Positions 22,765-33,932 are shown, numbered from the stretch's first letter. The stretch is 64,000 nucleotides of DNA from Intestinimonas massiliensis (ex Afouda et al. 2020) (GCF_001244995.1 NZ_LN869529.1:441454-505453), one strand, 5' to 3'. The notes: generated from the letters alone by a model not told the origin. Numbers and translations: made by a program.

Positions 22765-23196
22765 ATGCCTACGTTTAACCAGCTCGTTCGGAAGGGCCGC
22801 AAGACTGCCATCGACAAGTCCAAGTCCCCCGCCATGCAGCATGGCCTGAACACCCTGAAGAACCGCGAGACCGACCTGCCTTCTCCTCAGAAGAGAGGCG
22901 TGTGCACCGCTGTTCGTACCTCCACCCCGAAGAAGCCGAACTCCGCCCTGCGTAAGATCGCCCGTGTGCGTCTCACCAACGGCTACGAGGTCACCGCTTA
23001 TATTCCCGGTGTGGGCCACAACCTGCAGGAGCACTCCGTGGTCATGATCCGCGGCGGCCGTGTCAAGGACCTGCCCGGCGTCCGCTACCACATCATCCGC
23101 GGTACTCTGGATACCCAGGGCGTCAACGGCCGCATGCAGGCCCGCTCCAAGTACGGCGCCAAGCGTCCCAAGGCCGGCAAGGGCGGCAAGAAGTAA
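22765..23196 (+). CDS. rpsL: 30S ribosomal protein S12
   Basis: The 143-residue S12 lies at the decoding site of the small subunit. The conserved block [18 protein letters not shown] carries the streptomycin-relevant lysines K56/K57 unmutated, and [12 protein letters not shown] is present. AAAGGAGG before the ATG gives a strong start. The C terminus is Lys-rich as usual. It is first in the S12-S7-EF-G series. Confidence 0.97.
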   Translation: MPTFNQLVRKGRKTAIDKSKSPAMQHGLNTLKNRETDLPSPQKRGVCTAVRTSTPKKPNSALRKIARVRLTNGYEVTAYIPGVGHNLQEHSVVMIRGGRVKDLPGVRYHIIRGTLDTQGVNGRMQARSKYGAKRPKAGKGGKK

Positions 23197-23398
23197 TCTT
23201 CATTACTTCCTCAGCAATGGAACATCTTTTGCGCTCATAGCGCAAGGCAGTTGTCCTTGCAAGATGCGCTTACCTATATAAGAGGGGGCGTCTCCCTTGT
23301 GAGGCACTGGACAAGCAGGCACTTGTCTTTACACGGGGCCTGTTTTTAAAACAGGTTTCGAGTACCTATGAAATCATACTGTGAAGGAGGGAAGCAAA
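23197..23398 (+). other. Structured S12-S7 intergenic spacer
   Basis: The 202-base spacer is longer than usual for this gene pair and has no reading frame of note. It contains stems such as TTGCGCTCATAGCGCAA, GACAAGCAGGCACTTGTC and CCTGTTTTTAAAACAGG. In E. coli S7 represses translation by binding the equivalent spacer. A similar role here is conjecture. Confidence 0.4.
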
Positions 23399-23869
23399 GT
23401 GCCCAGAAGAGGAAACGTACCCAAGCGGGAGATCCTGCCCGATCCCCTGTATAACTCCGTGCTGGTGACCAAGCTGGTCAACAGCATTATGCTGGACGGC
23501 AAAAAGGGTGTCTCCCAGAAAGTGGTTTACGGTGCTTTCGATATCATCAAGGAAAAGACCGGCAAGGACCCCCTGGAGGTCTTCACCACTGCTCTGGAGA
23601 ACATCATGCCGTCCCTGGAGGTCAAGGCCCGCCGTGTGGGCGGCGCCACCTACCAGGTGCCTATCGAGGTGCGGCCCGAGCGGCGCCAGACCCTGGGTCT
23701 GCGCTGGCTGACCAACTACGCCCGCGCCCGCAGCGAGAAGACCATGAAGGAGCGGCTGGCCGGCGAGATCATGGACGCCGCCAACAACCTCGGCTCCGCG
23801 GTCAAGAAGCGCGAGGATACCCACAAGATGGCCGAGTCCAACAAGGCCTTCGCGCACTACCGCTGGTAG
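23399..23869 (+). CDS. rpsG: 30S ribosomal protein S7
   Basis: The 156-residue S7 initiates head assembly of the 30S subunit and contacts the E and P sites. It begins [19 protein letters not shown], continues [19 protein letters not shown], and carries [15 protein letters not shown]. The start is GTG 23399, nine bases after AAGGAGG. The earlier in-frame GTG at 23381 lies before that RBS. Length is exactly that of the family. fusA follows after 19 bases. Confidence 0.97.
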   Translation: MPRRGNVPKREILPDPLYNSVLVTKLVNSIMLDGKKGVSQKVVYGAFDIIKEKTGKDPLEVFTTALENIMPSLEVKARRVGGATYQVPIEVRPERRQTLGLRWLTNYARARSEKTMKERLAGEIMDAANNLGSAVKKREDTHKMAESNKAFAHYRW

Positions 23870-23888
23870 GTTAAGGAGTTATTAGAGT

Positions 23889-25994
23889 ATGCCTAGAAAA
23901 GTAACCTTAGAGAATACCAGAAACATCGGCATCATGGCCCACATTGACGCAGGCAAGACCACCACCACCGAGCGGATCCTGTTCTACACTGGCGTCAACT
24001 ATAAGATCGGCGAGACCCACGAGGGCACCGCTACCATGGACTGGATGGCCCAGGAGCAGGAACGCGGCATCACCATCACCTCCGCCGCCACCACCTGCTA
24101 CTGGAAGGGCACCAAGGACCAGTTCCCCCAGACCCGGATCAACATCATCGACACCCCAGGTCACGTGGACTTCACCGTGGAGGTGGAGCGCTCTCTGCGC
24201 GTGCTGGACGGCTCCGTGACCGTCATGTGCGCCAAGGGCGGTGTAGAGCCCCAGTCCGAGACCGTGTGGCGTCAGGCCGATCACTACCATGTGCCCCGCA
24301 TGATCTACGTCAACAAGATGGACATCATGGGTGCAGACTTCTACAACGTCCTGCGCATGATCCATGACCGCCTCAAGTGTAACGCCGTACCCATCCAGCT
24401 CCCCATCGGCAGCGAAGATACCTTCAAGGGTATCATCGACCTGGTGGAGATGGACGCCGACATCTACTACGATGAGATGGGTAAGGACATGCGGGTGGAG
24501 CCCATCCCCGCGGATATGATGGAGCTGGCCCAGGAGTACCGCACCAAGCTGATCGACGCCTGCGCCGACCTCAACGACGAGATCATGGAGCTGGCCCTGG
24601 AAGAGAAGCCCATTCCCCAGGAGCTGATCCGGAAGGTCATCCGCCAGGGTACCATCGACAACAAGTTTGTCCCCGTGACCTGCGGCACCTCCTACAAAAA
24701 CAAGGGCGTGCAGAAGCTGCTGGACGCCATCGTGGACTACATGCCCTCACCAGTGGACATCCCCGCCATCCAGGGCGTCAATCCCGAGACGGATGAGGAG
24801 GACGAGCGCCCCGCCAGCGACGAGGCTCCCTTCTCCGCCCTGGCCTTCAAGATCGCCACCGATCCCTTCGTGGGCCGTCTGTCCTTTGTGCGCGTGTATT
24901 CCGGTGTCCTGAATACCGGCACCTCCGTTCTGAACTCCACCAAGAAGCAGAAGGAGCGCATCGGCCGTATCCTGCAGATGCACGCCAATCACCGCGAGGA
25001 CATCGAGTGCTGCTACTCCGGCGATATCGCCGCCGTGGTGGGCCTGAAGAACTCCACCACCGGCGACACGCTGTGCGACGAGAAGGCCCCCATTATCCTG
25101 GAGTCCATGGAGTTCCCCGAGCCTGTCATCCGCGTGGCCATCGAGCCCAAGACCAAGGCCGGCCAGGAGAAGATGGGCATCGCGCTGATGAAGCTGGCCG
25201 AGGAGGACCCCACCTTCAAGACCTACACCGACGAGGAGACGGGTCAGACCATCATCGCCGGCATGGGCGAGCTCCATCTGGAGATCATCGTGGACCGTCT
25301 GCTCCGCGAGTTCAAGGTGGAGGCCAACGTGGGCGCGCCTCAGGTGGCCTACAAGGAGACCATCAAGAAATCGGTCGAGCAGGACACCAAGTACGCCCGT
25401 CAGTCCGGCGGTAAGGGCCAGTACGGCCACGTCCGCATCACGGTGGAGCCCAACGAGCCCGGCAAGGGCTACGAGTTCAGCAATGAGATCACCGGCGGCG
25501 TGATCCCCAAGGAGTATATCCCTGCGGTGGACGCCGGTATTCAGGGAGCCATGCAGGCCGGCGTGCTGGCCGGCTATCCCGTGGAGGACGTGAAGGTCCA
25601 CCTGACCTTCGGCTCCTACCACGAGGTGGACTCCTCCGAAATGGCCTTTAAGATCGCCGGTTCCATGGCGTTCAAGGAGGCCTGCCGCAAGGCCGATCCC
25701 ATCCTGCTGGAGCCCCTGATGAAGGTTTCCGTCACCGTGCCCGATGATTATCTGGGCAATGTGATCGGCGATCTGACCAGCCGCCGTGGCCAGATTCAGG
25801 GCCAGGAGAGCCGCCCCGGCGCCACGCAGGTGGACGCTCTGGTGCCTCTGGCCAATATGTTCGGCTATGCCACTGACCTGCGCTCCTCCACCCAGGGCCG
25901 CGGCCAGTACACCATGGAGCCCCACAGCTATGTGGAGATTCCCAGGAGCATTGCGGAGAAGATCATCGCCGAGCGCGGACGCAATAACGATTAA
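23889..25994 (+). CDS. fusA: Elongation factor G
   Basis: The 701-residue translational GTPase drives ribosomal translocation. G1 is [16 protein letters not shown]2/G3 are RGITITSAA and [12 protein letters not shown], and G4 is NKMD. Domain IV segment [12 protein letters not shown] and the C-terminal [10 protein letters not shown] are present, so it is the housekeeping form and not a TetM-like protection protein. AAGGAG precedes the ATG. It is the last gene of the rpsL group before the separate tuf promoter. Confidence 0.97.
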   Translation: MPRKVTLENTRNIGIMAHIDAGKTTTTERILFYTGVNYKIGETHEGTATMDWMAQEQERGITITSAATTCYWKGTKDQFPQTRINIIDTPGHVDFTVEVERSLRVLDGSVTVMCAKGGVEPQSETVWRQADHYHVPRMIYVNKMDIMGADFYNVLRMIHDRLKCNAVPIQLPIGSEDTFKGIIDLVEMDADIYYDEMGKDMRVEPIPADMMELAQEYRTKLIDACADLNDEIMELALEEKPIPQELIRKVIRQGTIDNKFVPVTCGTSYKNKGVQKLLDAIVDYMPSPVDIPAIQGVNPETDEEDERPASDEAPFSALAFKIATDPFVGRLSFVRVYSGVLNTGTSVLNSTKKQKERIGRILQMHANHREDIECCYSGDIAAVVGLKNSTTGDTLCDEKAPIILESMEFPEPVIRVAIEPKTKAGQEKMGIALMKLAEEDPTFKTYTDEETGQTIIAGMGELHLEIIVDRLLREFKVEANVGAPQVAYKETIKKSVEQDTKYARQSGGKGQYGHVRITVEPNEPGKGYEFSNEITGGVIPKEYIPAVDAGIQGAMQAGVLAGYPVEDVKVHLTFGSYHEVDSSEMAFKIAGSMAFKEACRKADPILLEPLMKVSVTVPDDYLGNVIGDLTSRRGQIQGQESRPGATQVDALVPLANMFGYATDLRSSTQGRGQYTMEPHSYVEIPRSIAEKIIAERGRNND

Positions 25995-26074
25995 GCGCAG
26001 CGCGGCTGCGCCGCATCTGTGAGCATCAACGGTGGATTTTACCTTCAAATGGCGGGAAGAAGCGGAAAATGCTG

Positions 26075-26103
26075 TTGCATTTCTGCCTGCTATGCGGTAG
26101 AAT
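26075..26103 (+). promoter_or_regulatory. SigA promoter of tuf
   Basis: TTGCAT (26075-26080), 17 bases, TAGAAT (26098-26103), in the 174-base gap after fusA, so tuf can be transcribed independently of fusA. Confidence 0.7.
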
Positions 26104-26168
26104 ATCAACCGTAACCCCTTGAAATATCGTTGAAACATGTAATTGTAATATAAGGAGGACAACTTAAA

Positions 26169-27371
<1,203 letters not shown>

Positions 27372-27385
27372 GTAAGCTGCTCAGA

Positions 27386-27418
27386 AACGCCCGCCGCTTT
27401 TGCGGCGGGCGTTTTTTA
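27386..27418 (+). terminator. Terminator of tuf
   Basis: 12-bp stem AACGCCCGCCGC/GCGGCGGGCGTT with TTTT loop, then TTTTTT. Confidence 0.9.
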
Positions 27419-27453
27419 ACCGGCGGTGGAACACAAAAGAGAGGAGCATGGCG

Positions 27454-28302
27454 ATGCCTGAAACAATCACGGATCTGGAGACCGCGGCTCCGGAGATCGC
27501 GGAGACCTTCGGCAGCGTTATGGAGGGCTTTACGCTGAGCAAGGCCCTGTATACGGCGCTTTTGCTGATGGCCTGTATTGTGGTGGTCAAGGTCCTGCTG
27601 CGGCTGCTGGAGCGGACCATCCTGCGGTTGAAGGTGGAGCGGAGCCTCCACACCTTTATCCGGTCCACGGCGAAGATCCTCCTGTGGTTTATCACGATTC
27701 TGATCGTGGGAGACTACATCGGACTTCCGGTCAGCGCCCTGCTGGGTGTGCTGGGGGTGGCCGGCCTGGCCCTGTCCCTGGCGCTTCAGGGGACGCTGTC
27801 CAATCTGGCGGGCGGCATCATGGTACTGATCTCCAAGCCCTTTGCCGTAGGGGACTTCGTGGAGGCCGGCGGCCTGTCCGGCACGGTGTCCGACATCGGC
27901 CTGGTCTATACCAAGCTGACGACCATCGACAACAAGATCATCTATGTGCCCAACGGGGAGATCTCCGGCGAAAAGATCGTCAATTACAACGGCCAGACCC
28001 AGCGCCGGGTGGACCTGAAATTCGACATCTCCTATGACAGCGATCCGGAAAAGGCCAAGCAGGTCATCCAAGAGGTGGTGGGGGCCCATCCTAAGGCGCT
28101 GTTCACTCCGGTGCCCTTTGCGCGGGTCTCCGCCTACAATGAGAGCAGCGTCAGTGTCACGGTACGGGTATGGTGCGCCACAGAGGACTACTGGGACCTG
28201 TACTTCGATCTGCTGGAGCAGATCCGTGTGTCCTTTGACCGGAACGGGATCGAACTGACCTACAACCACCTCAATGTGCATATCGTGGACACAGGCCGAT
28301 AA
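27454..28302 (+). CDS. MscS-family small mechanosensitive channel
   Basis: The 282-residue membrane protein has three predicted transmembrane segments: ALYTALLLMACIVVVKVLL, ILLWFITILIVGDYIG and the pore-lining SALLGVLGVAGLALSLALQG, whose Gly/Ala pattern is the MscS TM3 signature. The cytosolic beta domain begins GTLSNLAGGIMVLISKPFAV, followed by DIGLVYTKLTTIDN and VPNGEISGEKIVN. Such channels open under hypo-osmotic tension to release solutes. ATG 27454 has better spacing from GAGAGGAG than ATG 27448. Single gene between two terminators. Confidence 0.9.
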   Translation: MPETITDLETAAPEIAETFGSVMEGFTLSKALYTALLLMACIVVVKVLLRLLERTILRLKVERSLHTFIRSTAKILLWFITILIVGDYIGLPVSALLGVLGVAGLALSLALQGTLSNLAGGIMVLISKPFAVGDFVEAGGLSGTVSDIGLVYTKLTTIDNKIIYVPNGEISGEKIVNYNGQTQRRVDLKFDISYDSDPEKAKQVIQEVVGAHPKALFTPVPFARVSAYNESSVSVTVRVWCATEDYWDLYFDLLEQIRVSFDRNGIELTYNHLNVHIVDTGR

Positions 28303-28304
28303 AA

Positions 28305-28342
28305 GGGGCGGCGCTCAGATGAGCGCCGCCCCCGGCTTTATT
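28305..28342. terminator. Bidirectional terminator between convergent genes
   Basis: GGGGCGGCGCTCA/TGAGCGCCGCCCC stem. The - strand reading is followed by TTTTATC and the + strand by GGCTTTATT. Confidence 0.7.
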
Positions 28343-28820
28343 CCGGCATGGACAGCCCGTGGATGAAGCCGTCCAACTGGCTGGAGAGCACCTCACCCCC
28401 TACCACCGTGTTTTTGTAGACCAGGATGCCCACCTGGACGCCGGTCTCCCCCGTGGGATAGTTGGTGATCTCATAGGTATAGCGCTTGACCCGCTTGCCC
28501 TGGTACTTGGTCAGATCAAAGCCCTGTTCCGACTGGAGCGCCAGGTACTGGTCGTAGGTCTCGTCGAACTCGTCGGGGATCAGCAGCTCCTCCACGGCGA
28601 TGGGGTCGGCGGACACCTGCCAGCCGTAGCTCTCCAGATAGGCCACCCGGTCCTCGTTGGTTTTGATGCCCTTGGGGCTGGCCGGAGTGGTGGAGACCGC
28701 GTCCACCCCCCGGGCGGATAGGGCTCCTCCCACCAGGGCCGCGGCTCCGCAGAGCACCACCAGGGCCACGGCGCCTGCCAGCAGCCTGCCCCGGTGCAGC
28801 TTGGCGGTCCAAATAAACAC
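28338..28820 (-). CDS. DUF4830-like membrane-anchored protein
   Basis: The 160-residue protein has an N-terminal transmembrane anchor (LLAGAVALVVLCGAAALVGG) and an extracytoplasmic domain beginning TNEDRVAYLESYGWQVS, which is characteristic of DUF4830. Its function is unknown. GTG 28820 follows AGAGGAG with nine bases of spacing. The longer frame to 29084 would overlap the divergent pseudouridine synthase and is rejected. Stand-alone gene, convergent with the MscS gene. Confidence 0.8.
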   Translation of the reverse strand: MFIWTAKLHRGRLLAGAVALVVLCGAAALVGGALSARGVDAVSTTPASPKGIKTNEDRVAYLESYGWQVSADPIAVEELLIPDEFDETYDQYLALQSEQGFDLTKYQGKRVKRYTYEITNYPTGETGVQVGILVYKNTVVGGEVLSSQLDGFIHGLSMPE

Positions 28821-28917
28821 AGTGCAACGCTCCTCTCGTTTTATATCGTGATAATTTCTATGTGCAAGCCGGACCGGATATGATAAAATAGGCGAAAAAG
28901 GACAAGGGGAGGACGGC

Positions 28918-29625
28918 ATGGACCGACTGGATAAGATACTGGCCGGCACCGGACGCTGGTCCCGCCGGGAGGTCAAGGACCTGGTACGGGCGGGGCGGGT
29001 GACGGTCAACGGGGCCGTGGCAGGGAGCCCGGAGCAGAAGTATGACCGCCTGGGCCTGGATTTGCGGGTGGATGGAGCGCCCATTGGAGCGGAAAAGTTT
29101 GTCTATCTGATGCTCCATAAGCCGGGGGGTGTTCTCTCCGCCACCGAGGACCCGAAGCAGTCCACCGTGGTGGACCTGCTGCCGGAATATCTGCGGCGGG
29201 TGGGGCTCTTCCCTGTGGGCCGGCTGGACAAGGATACCGAGGGGCTGCTGCTGCTCACCAACGACGGCCCGCTGGGACACCGGCTGCTGGCGCCGGGCCG
29301 GCATGTGGACAAGGTGTACTTCGTCCGGGTGGAGGGGACGCTGACCGCGGAGGACGCCGCCGTCTTTGCAGCGGGTATGACCCTGGGCGACGGTCTGCGC
29401 TGTATGCCCGCCGGCTTGGAGCGTCTGCCGGAGCCGGATACCGCCCTGGTGACCCTGCGGGAGGGCAAGTACCACCAGATCAAGCGGATGCTCGCCTGTC
29501 GGGGAAAGCCGGTGCGCTACCTCAAGCGGCTGTCCATGGGCCCGCTGCGGCTGGACGAGGACCTGGGACCGGGGGAGTGGCGGGAGCTGACCGCGGAGGA
29601 GATTCAGGCCTTGACGAGCGCTTGA
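28918..29625 (+). CDS. RsuA/RluB-family rRNA pseudouridine synthase
   Basis: The 235-residue enzyme has an S4-like RNA-binding domain (LDKILAGTGRWSRREVKDLV, about residues 3-60) and a pseudouridine synthase domain with the catalytic-Asp motif GRLDKDTEGLLLLTNDG (about 101-117). It also has the KPGGVLSAT and KYHQIKRMLA boxes. Length and motif order fit the RsuA class, which modifies 16S rRNA. RluB/E-type 23S specificity cannot be excluded. GGGAGG lies before the ATG. Confidence 0.9.
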   Translation: MDRLDKILAGTGRWSRREVKDLVRAGRVTVNGAVAGSPEQKYDRLGLDLRVDGAPIGAEKFVYLMLHKPGGVLSATEDPKQSTVVDLLPEYLRRVGLFPVGRLDKDTEGLLLLTNDGPLGHRLLAPGRHVDKVYFVRVEGTLTAEDAAVFAAGMTLGDGLRCMPAGLERLPEPDTALVTLREGKYHQIKRMLACRGKPVRYLKRLSMGPLRLDEDLGPGEWRELTAEEIQALTSA

Positions 29626-29711
29626 AGGGGGGGCGGGCGGCTGAATGGTCCGGCGCTGAGGGGGGCGGAACTTTGTTTCGGCATTTTCAACAAAAAAATA
29701 CGAATACCCTA

Positions 29712-29740
29712 TTGAAAAGGGAGAAAAAACTCGGTATAAT
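29712..29740 (+). promoter_or_regulatory. Consensus SigA promoter of the CdaR-like gene
   Basis: TTGAAA (29712-29717), 17 bases, TATAAT (29735-29740). Confidence 0.85.
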
Positions 29741-29793
29741 AGAATTCGTGATTGAATGTTATGGCGCCTAGGCGCCGAGGAGGAGGCAGAACG

Positions 29794-30885
29794 ATGTCCA
29801 GCAGGATTTTTCAGAGCGTTGTGCTCCAGATGAAGGACAGCACAGACCGGGCCGTGGGCGTCATCGACTCGGAGGGCACCGTGGTCGCCTGCAACGAGCT
29901 CACCTGTATCGGGGAAAAGTGGGCCGGGGCGGTGGAGGTCATCAACGGCTCCGATGCAGAGACGGTGAAGTATTCCGGCAATACCTTCAAGCCCCTGGCG
30001 GGCTGGAGCTCCCAGTTCGACTACGCCGCCTTTGCGCGGGGGGAGGACGAGCTGGCGCAGATGGTGTGTGCCATGGCGGCGGTGGCCCTCAACGGCGCCA
30101 AGGCCTACTACGAGGAAAAGCACGATAAGGCCACCTTTGTCAAAAATATTATCTCGGACAACATCCTGCTGGGCGATATCTACGTCCGTGCCAAAGAGCT
30201 GCACTTTGTGTCCGAGGTCCCCCGCGCCGTGTTCCTGGTCCGCCAGGTGGGCAGCACGGATATGGCGGCCATGGACGTGGTGCAGAGCCTGTTCCCGGAC
30301 AAGCAGGTGGATTTTGTCCTCTCCACCAGCGAGACCGACATCACCCTCATCAAGCAGCTCCCCGACGGCACCGACGGCAAGGAGATCTACAAGATCGCCA
30401 AGCAGGTGGAGGAGGCCCTGGAGGGCGAGCTCAACCTGAAGGTGGTCATCGGCATCGGCACCGTGGTGGGCCACATCCGGGAACTGGCCCGGGCCTATAA
30501 GGAGGCCCAGGTGGCCATCGAGGTGGGCAAGGTGTTTGACACCGAGAAGTCCATCATCAATTATGAGAACCTGGGCATCGGCCGTCTCATCTACCAGCTT
30601 CCCACCACCCTGTGTGAGATGTTCCTCCAGGAGGTCTTTAAGAAGAACCCCATCGACTCCCTGGACCAGGAGACCCTGTTCACCATCAACAAGTTCTTCG
30701 AGAACAACCTGAACGTCTCCGAGACCGCCCGGAAGCTTTTCGTCCACCGCAACACTCTGGTCTACCGCCTGGAGAAGATCAAGAAGCTCACCGGGCTGGA
30801 TTTGCGGGAGTTCGACGACGCCATCACCTTCAAGGTGGCCCTGATGGTCAAGAAGTATCTGGTCTCCCGCGGCATCGAATCCTGA
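29794..30885 (+). CDS. CdaR/PucR-type transcriptional regulator
   Basis: The 363-residue protein has an N-terminal ligand-sensing region (MKDSTDRAVGVIDSEGTVVA), a central GGDEF-like fold (about residues 130-270) and a C-terminal PucR-type HTH: NVSETARKLFVHRNTLVYRL, then EKIKKLTGLDLREF. Family members respond to sugar diacids, amino acids or purines and usually control adjacent genes. No metabolic genes adjoin it here, and the ligand is unknown. The ATG at 29794 follows GGAGGAGG. The ATG-rich leader frame from 29752 is rejected. A related gene is often found near ftsEX in this family of genomes (recollection, not checked). Confidence 0.85.
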   Translation: MSSRIFQSVVLQMKDSTDRAVGVIDSEGTVVACNELTCIGEKWAGAVEVINGSDAETVKYSGNTFKPLAGWSSQFDYAAFARGEDELAQMVCAMAAVALNGAKAYYEEKHDKATFVKNIISDNILLGDIYVRAKELHFVSEVPRAVFLVRQVGSTDMAAMDVVQSLFPDKQVDFVLSTSETDITLIKQLPDGTDGKEIYKIAKQVEEALEGELNLKVVIGIGTVVGHIRELARAYKEAQVAIEVGKVFDTEKSIINYENLGIGRLIYQLPTTLCEMFLQEVFKKNPIDSLDQETLFTINKFFENNLNVSETARKLFVHRNTLVYRLEKIKKLTGLDLREFDDAITFKVALMVKKYLVSRGIES

Positions 30886-30966
30886 ATCCTGTGACACGCT
30901 GCCGTCTCTGGGGCGCCGGTTTACCGGCGTCCCTTATGGCGATTTATGGAAAGCGCCCGCCAGACC

Positions 30967-30995
30967 TTGACAGATCCTGCCGAACCGGGTAAAAT
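30967..30995 (+). promoter_or_regulatory. SigA promoter of ftsEX and downstream genes
   Basis: TTGACA (30967-30972), 17 bases, TAAAAT (30990-30995), 40 bases before the ftsE start. Confidence 0.85.
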
Positions 30996-31034
30996 GTCCC
31001 TACAAGAACTTCTGCAAATGCAAAAGAGGTAGCT

Positions 31035-31724
31035 ATGATACGGCTCATTGACATACAAAAGACCTATGACAACGGCACCCGGGCTCTGAAAGGCGTCTCC
31101 ATGCGCATTGACGACGGGGAGTTCGTCTTTTTGGTGGGGCCTTCCGGCTCCGGCAAGTCCACCATCATCAAGCTCATCACCGGGGAGATCGCCCCCAGCG
31201 AGGGGCGGCTGATGGTGAACGGCTACAATATGAACACCATCCGTCCCAAGCAGGTGCCCGGTATGCGCCGGACCCTGGGGGTCATTTTTCAGGACTTCCG
31301 GCTCATTGAGAAGAAAACGGTGGAGGAGAACCTCACCTTCGTCATGCGGGTGGTGGGGGCCTCACCCCGGGAGATCAAGAAGCGCATCCCGTACGTGCTG
31401 CAGCTTGTGGGGCTGGACCACAAGGGGGACCGGCTCCCCTCGGAGCTCTCCGGCGGCGAGCAGCAGCGCGTGGCCATCGCCCGGGCGCTGGTGAACAACC
31501 CCAGCGTTATCATCGCCGACGAGCCCACCGGCAATCTCGATCCCCAGCGGTCCCTGGAGATCATGATGCTGTTGGAGAAGATCAACGAGCTGGGCACCAC
31601 CATGCTGGTGGTCACCCACGAGAAGGAACTGGTCAACCGCTTTGCCAAGCGGGTGGTGGCCATCGAGAGCGGCCGGGTCATCAGCGACGGAATGGGTGGG
31701 TACTACAACAATGAGACAGTTTAA
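31035..31724 (+). CDS. ftsE: Cell division ATP-binding protein FtsE
   Basis: The 229-residue ABC ATPase has Walker A GPSGSGKST (residues 35-43), the signature LSGGEQQRVAIARAL, Walker B VIIADEPTGNLDP and the H-loop VVTHEKE. The beginning MIRLIDIQKTYDNGTRAL and the fixed partner ftsX identify it as FtsE rather than a transporter subunit. With FtsX it controls cell-wall hydrolases at the septum or side wall. It overlaps ftsX by 14 bases. Confidence 0.95.
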   Translation: MIRLIDIQKTYDNGTRALKGVSMRIDDGEFVFLVGPSGSGKSTIIKLITGEIAPSEGRLMVNGYNMNTIRPKQVPGMRRTLGVIFQDFRLIEKKTVEENLTFVMRVVGASPREIKKRIPYVLQLVGLDHKGDRLPSELSGGEQQRVAIARALVNNPSVIIADEPTGNLDPQRSLEIMMLLEKINELGTTMLVVTHEKELVNRFAKRVVAIESGRVISDGMGGYYNNETV

Positions 31725-32607
31725 CATGGGTTATCACCTGCGGGAGGGATTCCGCAGCATCTTTACCCACGGCCTCATGTCCTTTGCCGCCGTGTGTATG
31801 ATTCTGGCCTGCCTCATCATCATGGGCTCCTTCTCCCTGGTGGCCATCAATATCGACAATACCCTGGGCCGGTATGAGGCGGAGAACGAATTCATCGCCT
31901 ACATAGACGAGACCCTTGCCGAGGACGAGGCCCGGGCGCTCCAGAGCAAGCTGGAGGCCATCCCCAACGTGTCCTCCGTCACTTTTATGACAGCAGGGGA
32001 GGCGCTGGAGCGCTACACCGAGCGCTATACCGACAGCGAGACCCGGGAGCTCTTCGACGGCATGGACGACTCGGTGCTCCGCCACCGCTACCGCATCCAT
32101 GTGGACGACCTGGAGCAGATGGGGGAGACGGTCCGCCAGGTGGAGGCCGTCTCCGGCGTGGCCAAGGTCCAGTGGGAGCAGGCCATCTCAGACGGCTTTG
32201 TGGCCCTGCGCAACGTGGCCAGCGCCGTGGCCTTCATTCTCATCGCCATGCTGCTGGTCATCTCCCTGTTCATCATCGCCAACACCATCAAACTGGCCAC
32301 CTTCCACCGGCGGGAGGAGATCGCCATCATGAAGATGTGCGGCGCCACCAACTGGTTTGTCCGCTGGCCCTTTATCTTTGAGGGCATGCTGCTGGGCCTG
32401 ATGGGGGCCATCCTGGCCTTTTTCCTCCAGTGGGGGCTCTACACCATCATCGTGCAGGCCATCGACGGTTTCGGCGGGCTCCAGCTCGTGGCCATCATTC
32501 CCTTCCAGACCTTGTGGACCCGCGTGGCGGGGGCCTTCGCGGTCACCGGACTGGTCATCGGAGCCGGCGGTTCTCTGCTGGCCATCCGCAAATTCCTGCA
32601 GGTTTAA
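31711..32607 (+). CDS. ftsX: Cell division protein FtsX
   Basis: The 298-residue membrane protein has four transmembrane segments, one near residues 20-43 and three after residue 165 (AFILIAMLLVISLFIIANTI, GMLLGLMGAILAFFLQWGLY and AGAFAVTGLVIGAGGSLLAI). The large extracellular loop between the first two contacts the hydrolase activator. The segment KLATFHRREEIAIMKMCGAT is the family signature. ATG 31711 is used. ATG 31726 (MGYHLREGF) is an alternative start. The LytM-type gene 51 bases downstream is the natural partner. Confidence 0.93.
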   Translation: MRQFNMGYHLREGFRSIFTHGLMSFAAVCMILACLIIMGSFSLVAINIDNTLGRYEAENEFIAYIDETLAEDEARALQSKLEAIPNVSSVTFMTAGEALERYTERYTDSETRELFDGMDDSVLRHRYRIHVDDLEQMGETVRQVEAVSGVAKVQWEQAISDGFVALRNVASAVAFILIAMLLVISLFIIANTIKLATFHRREEIAIMKMCGATNWFVRWPFIFEGMLLGLMGAILAFFLQWGLYTIIVQAIDGFGGLQLVAIIPFQTLWTRVAGAFAVTGLVIGAGGSLLAIRKFLQV

Positions 32608-32658
32608 AAACTTCCCGAACCAATTCCACCGCCTGTACATCCGAAAAGGAGGATCGCC

Positions 32659-33921
32659 GTGGCAAATCCCAAGCAGAACCGGCAAAAAAAGCCCCGCAAG
32701 GACTGGCGCAGGGTTGTGGTGGCCGCGCTAGCGGCTTTCCTGGCCCTGATGATGCTCCTGCCCATGTTCACCATGGTGCTGGAGGCCGCCCAGGCGGCCG
32801 ACACCTCTGAGCTGGAGCAGCAGATCAGGGAATACCAGAAGCAGCAGGCTGACCTGGCCGCCCAAATCAAGGACCTGGACCGGCAGCTCAAATCCATCGC
32901 CGGAGACAAGGCCCAGGCCCTGGAGCAGAAACGCCTGCTGGACCGGCAGATTTCCGCCAAGGTCCAGGAGATTCAGAGCACCGAGTCCATCATTGCCCAG
33001 TACGACGCCCTCATTGCGGATGAGCAGGCCAAGCTGGAGGATACCCAGGCCAAGGAAGAGATCCAGTACGAGCTGTTCTGCAAGCGGGTGCGGGCCATGG
33101 AGGAGGCGGGAACGGTCTCCTACTGGTCCATCCTCTTTGACTCGGCCGACTTCGCCGACCTGCTGGACCGGGCCACCTTTGTCAGTGAGATCATGGAGGC
33201 CGACAACAAGATCATGGACGATCTGGCCGCCCTGCGCAAGAGCATCGAGGCGCAGAAGGCCGAGCTGGAGACCAGCCGGGCCGACCAGCAGACCCAGCGG
33301 GACGCGCTGGTGGCACAGAAGAAGGAGCTGGATGCCAAGGAGGCGGACGCCGCCGCCCTGGTCCAGAAGATTCAGAGCCAGGAGTCGGAGTACCAGTCCA
33401 GCCGGGACGCCCTGAAGCGGGAAGAGGAAGAAGTCGAAGCCCAGATCATCAAAAAGCAGAAGGAGATCCAGGCCAAGATCGCCGCGGGGCAGATCAGCTT
33501 CGACCCGGGCACCGGCTGGCAGTGGCCGGTCCCCGGACGCTATAAGATCACCTCCACCTTCGGCCCCCGCATCCACCCCATTACCGGCCTGCCGGGCAAC
33601 CACACCGGCACCGACGTCGCCGCGCCCAAGGGCACGGCCATCCTCGCCGCCCGGGGCGGTGTGGTGACCATCTCCACCTACAACAACTCCTATGGCAACT
33701 ATGTGGTGGTCCAGCATGACAACGGCATCGCCACCCTGTACGCCCATATGAGCTCCCGCGCCGTCAGCGAGGGCCAGATCGTCACTCAGGGCCAGACGTT
33801 AGGGTATGTGGGCTCCACCGGCAGCTCTACCGGCAACCATCTGCATCTGGAGTTCCGGGTCAACGGCAAGCGCCAGGATGCGCTGAACTACTATCCCAAC
33901 CTCAGCTTTACCTACAGTTAA
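32659..33921 (+). CDS. EnvC-like coiled-coil protein with LytM/M23 peptidase domain
   Basis: The 420-residue exported protein has an N-terminal signal/anchor (VVVAALAAFLALMMLLPMFT), two long coiled coils (about residues 50-125 and 180-275) and a C-terminal M23 domain. The zinc-binding and catalytic pattern is complete: H-x3-D in NHTGTDVAAPKG, HMSS and HLHLEFR. It may therefore be an active endopeptidase, or a degenerate activator like EnvC. The tight ftsE-ftsX-M23 order argues that FtsEX controls it. GTG start after AAAAGGAGG. Confidence 0.92.
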   Translation: MANPKQNRQKKPRKDWRRVVVAALAAFLALMMLLPMFTMVLEAAQAADTSELEQQIREYQKQQADLAAQIKDLDRQLKSIAGDKAQALEQKRLLDRQISAKVQEIQSTESIIAQYDALIADEQAKLEDTQAKEEIQYELFCKRVRAMEEAGTVSYWSILFDSADFADLLDRATFVSEIMEADNKIMDDLAALRKSIEAQKAELETSRADQQTQRDALVAQKKELDAKEADAAALVQKIQSQESEYQSSRDALKREEEEVEAQIIKKQKEIQAKIAAGQISFDPGTGWQWPVPGRYKITSTFGPRIHPITGLPGNHTGTDVAAPKGTAILAARGGVVTISTYNNSYGNYVVVQHDNGIATLYAHMSSRAVSEGQIVTQGQTLGYVGSTGSSTGNHLHLEFRVNGKRQDALNYYPNLSFTYS

Positions 33922-33932
33922 AGAAGTTCGAT

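Noticed and set aside
28858-30897. 679-codon open frame antisense to the pseudouridine synthase and CdaR-like genes
   Set aside because: Spans both real genes and the consensus promoter between them; no RBS.
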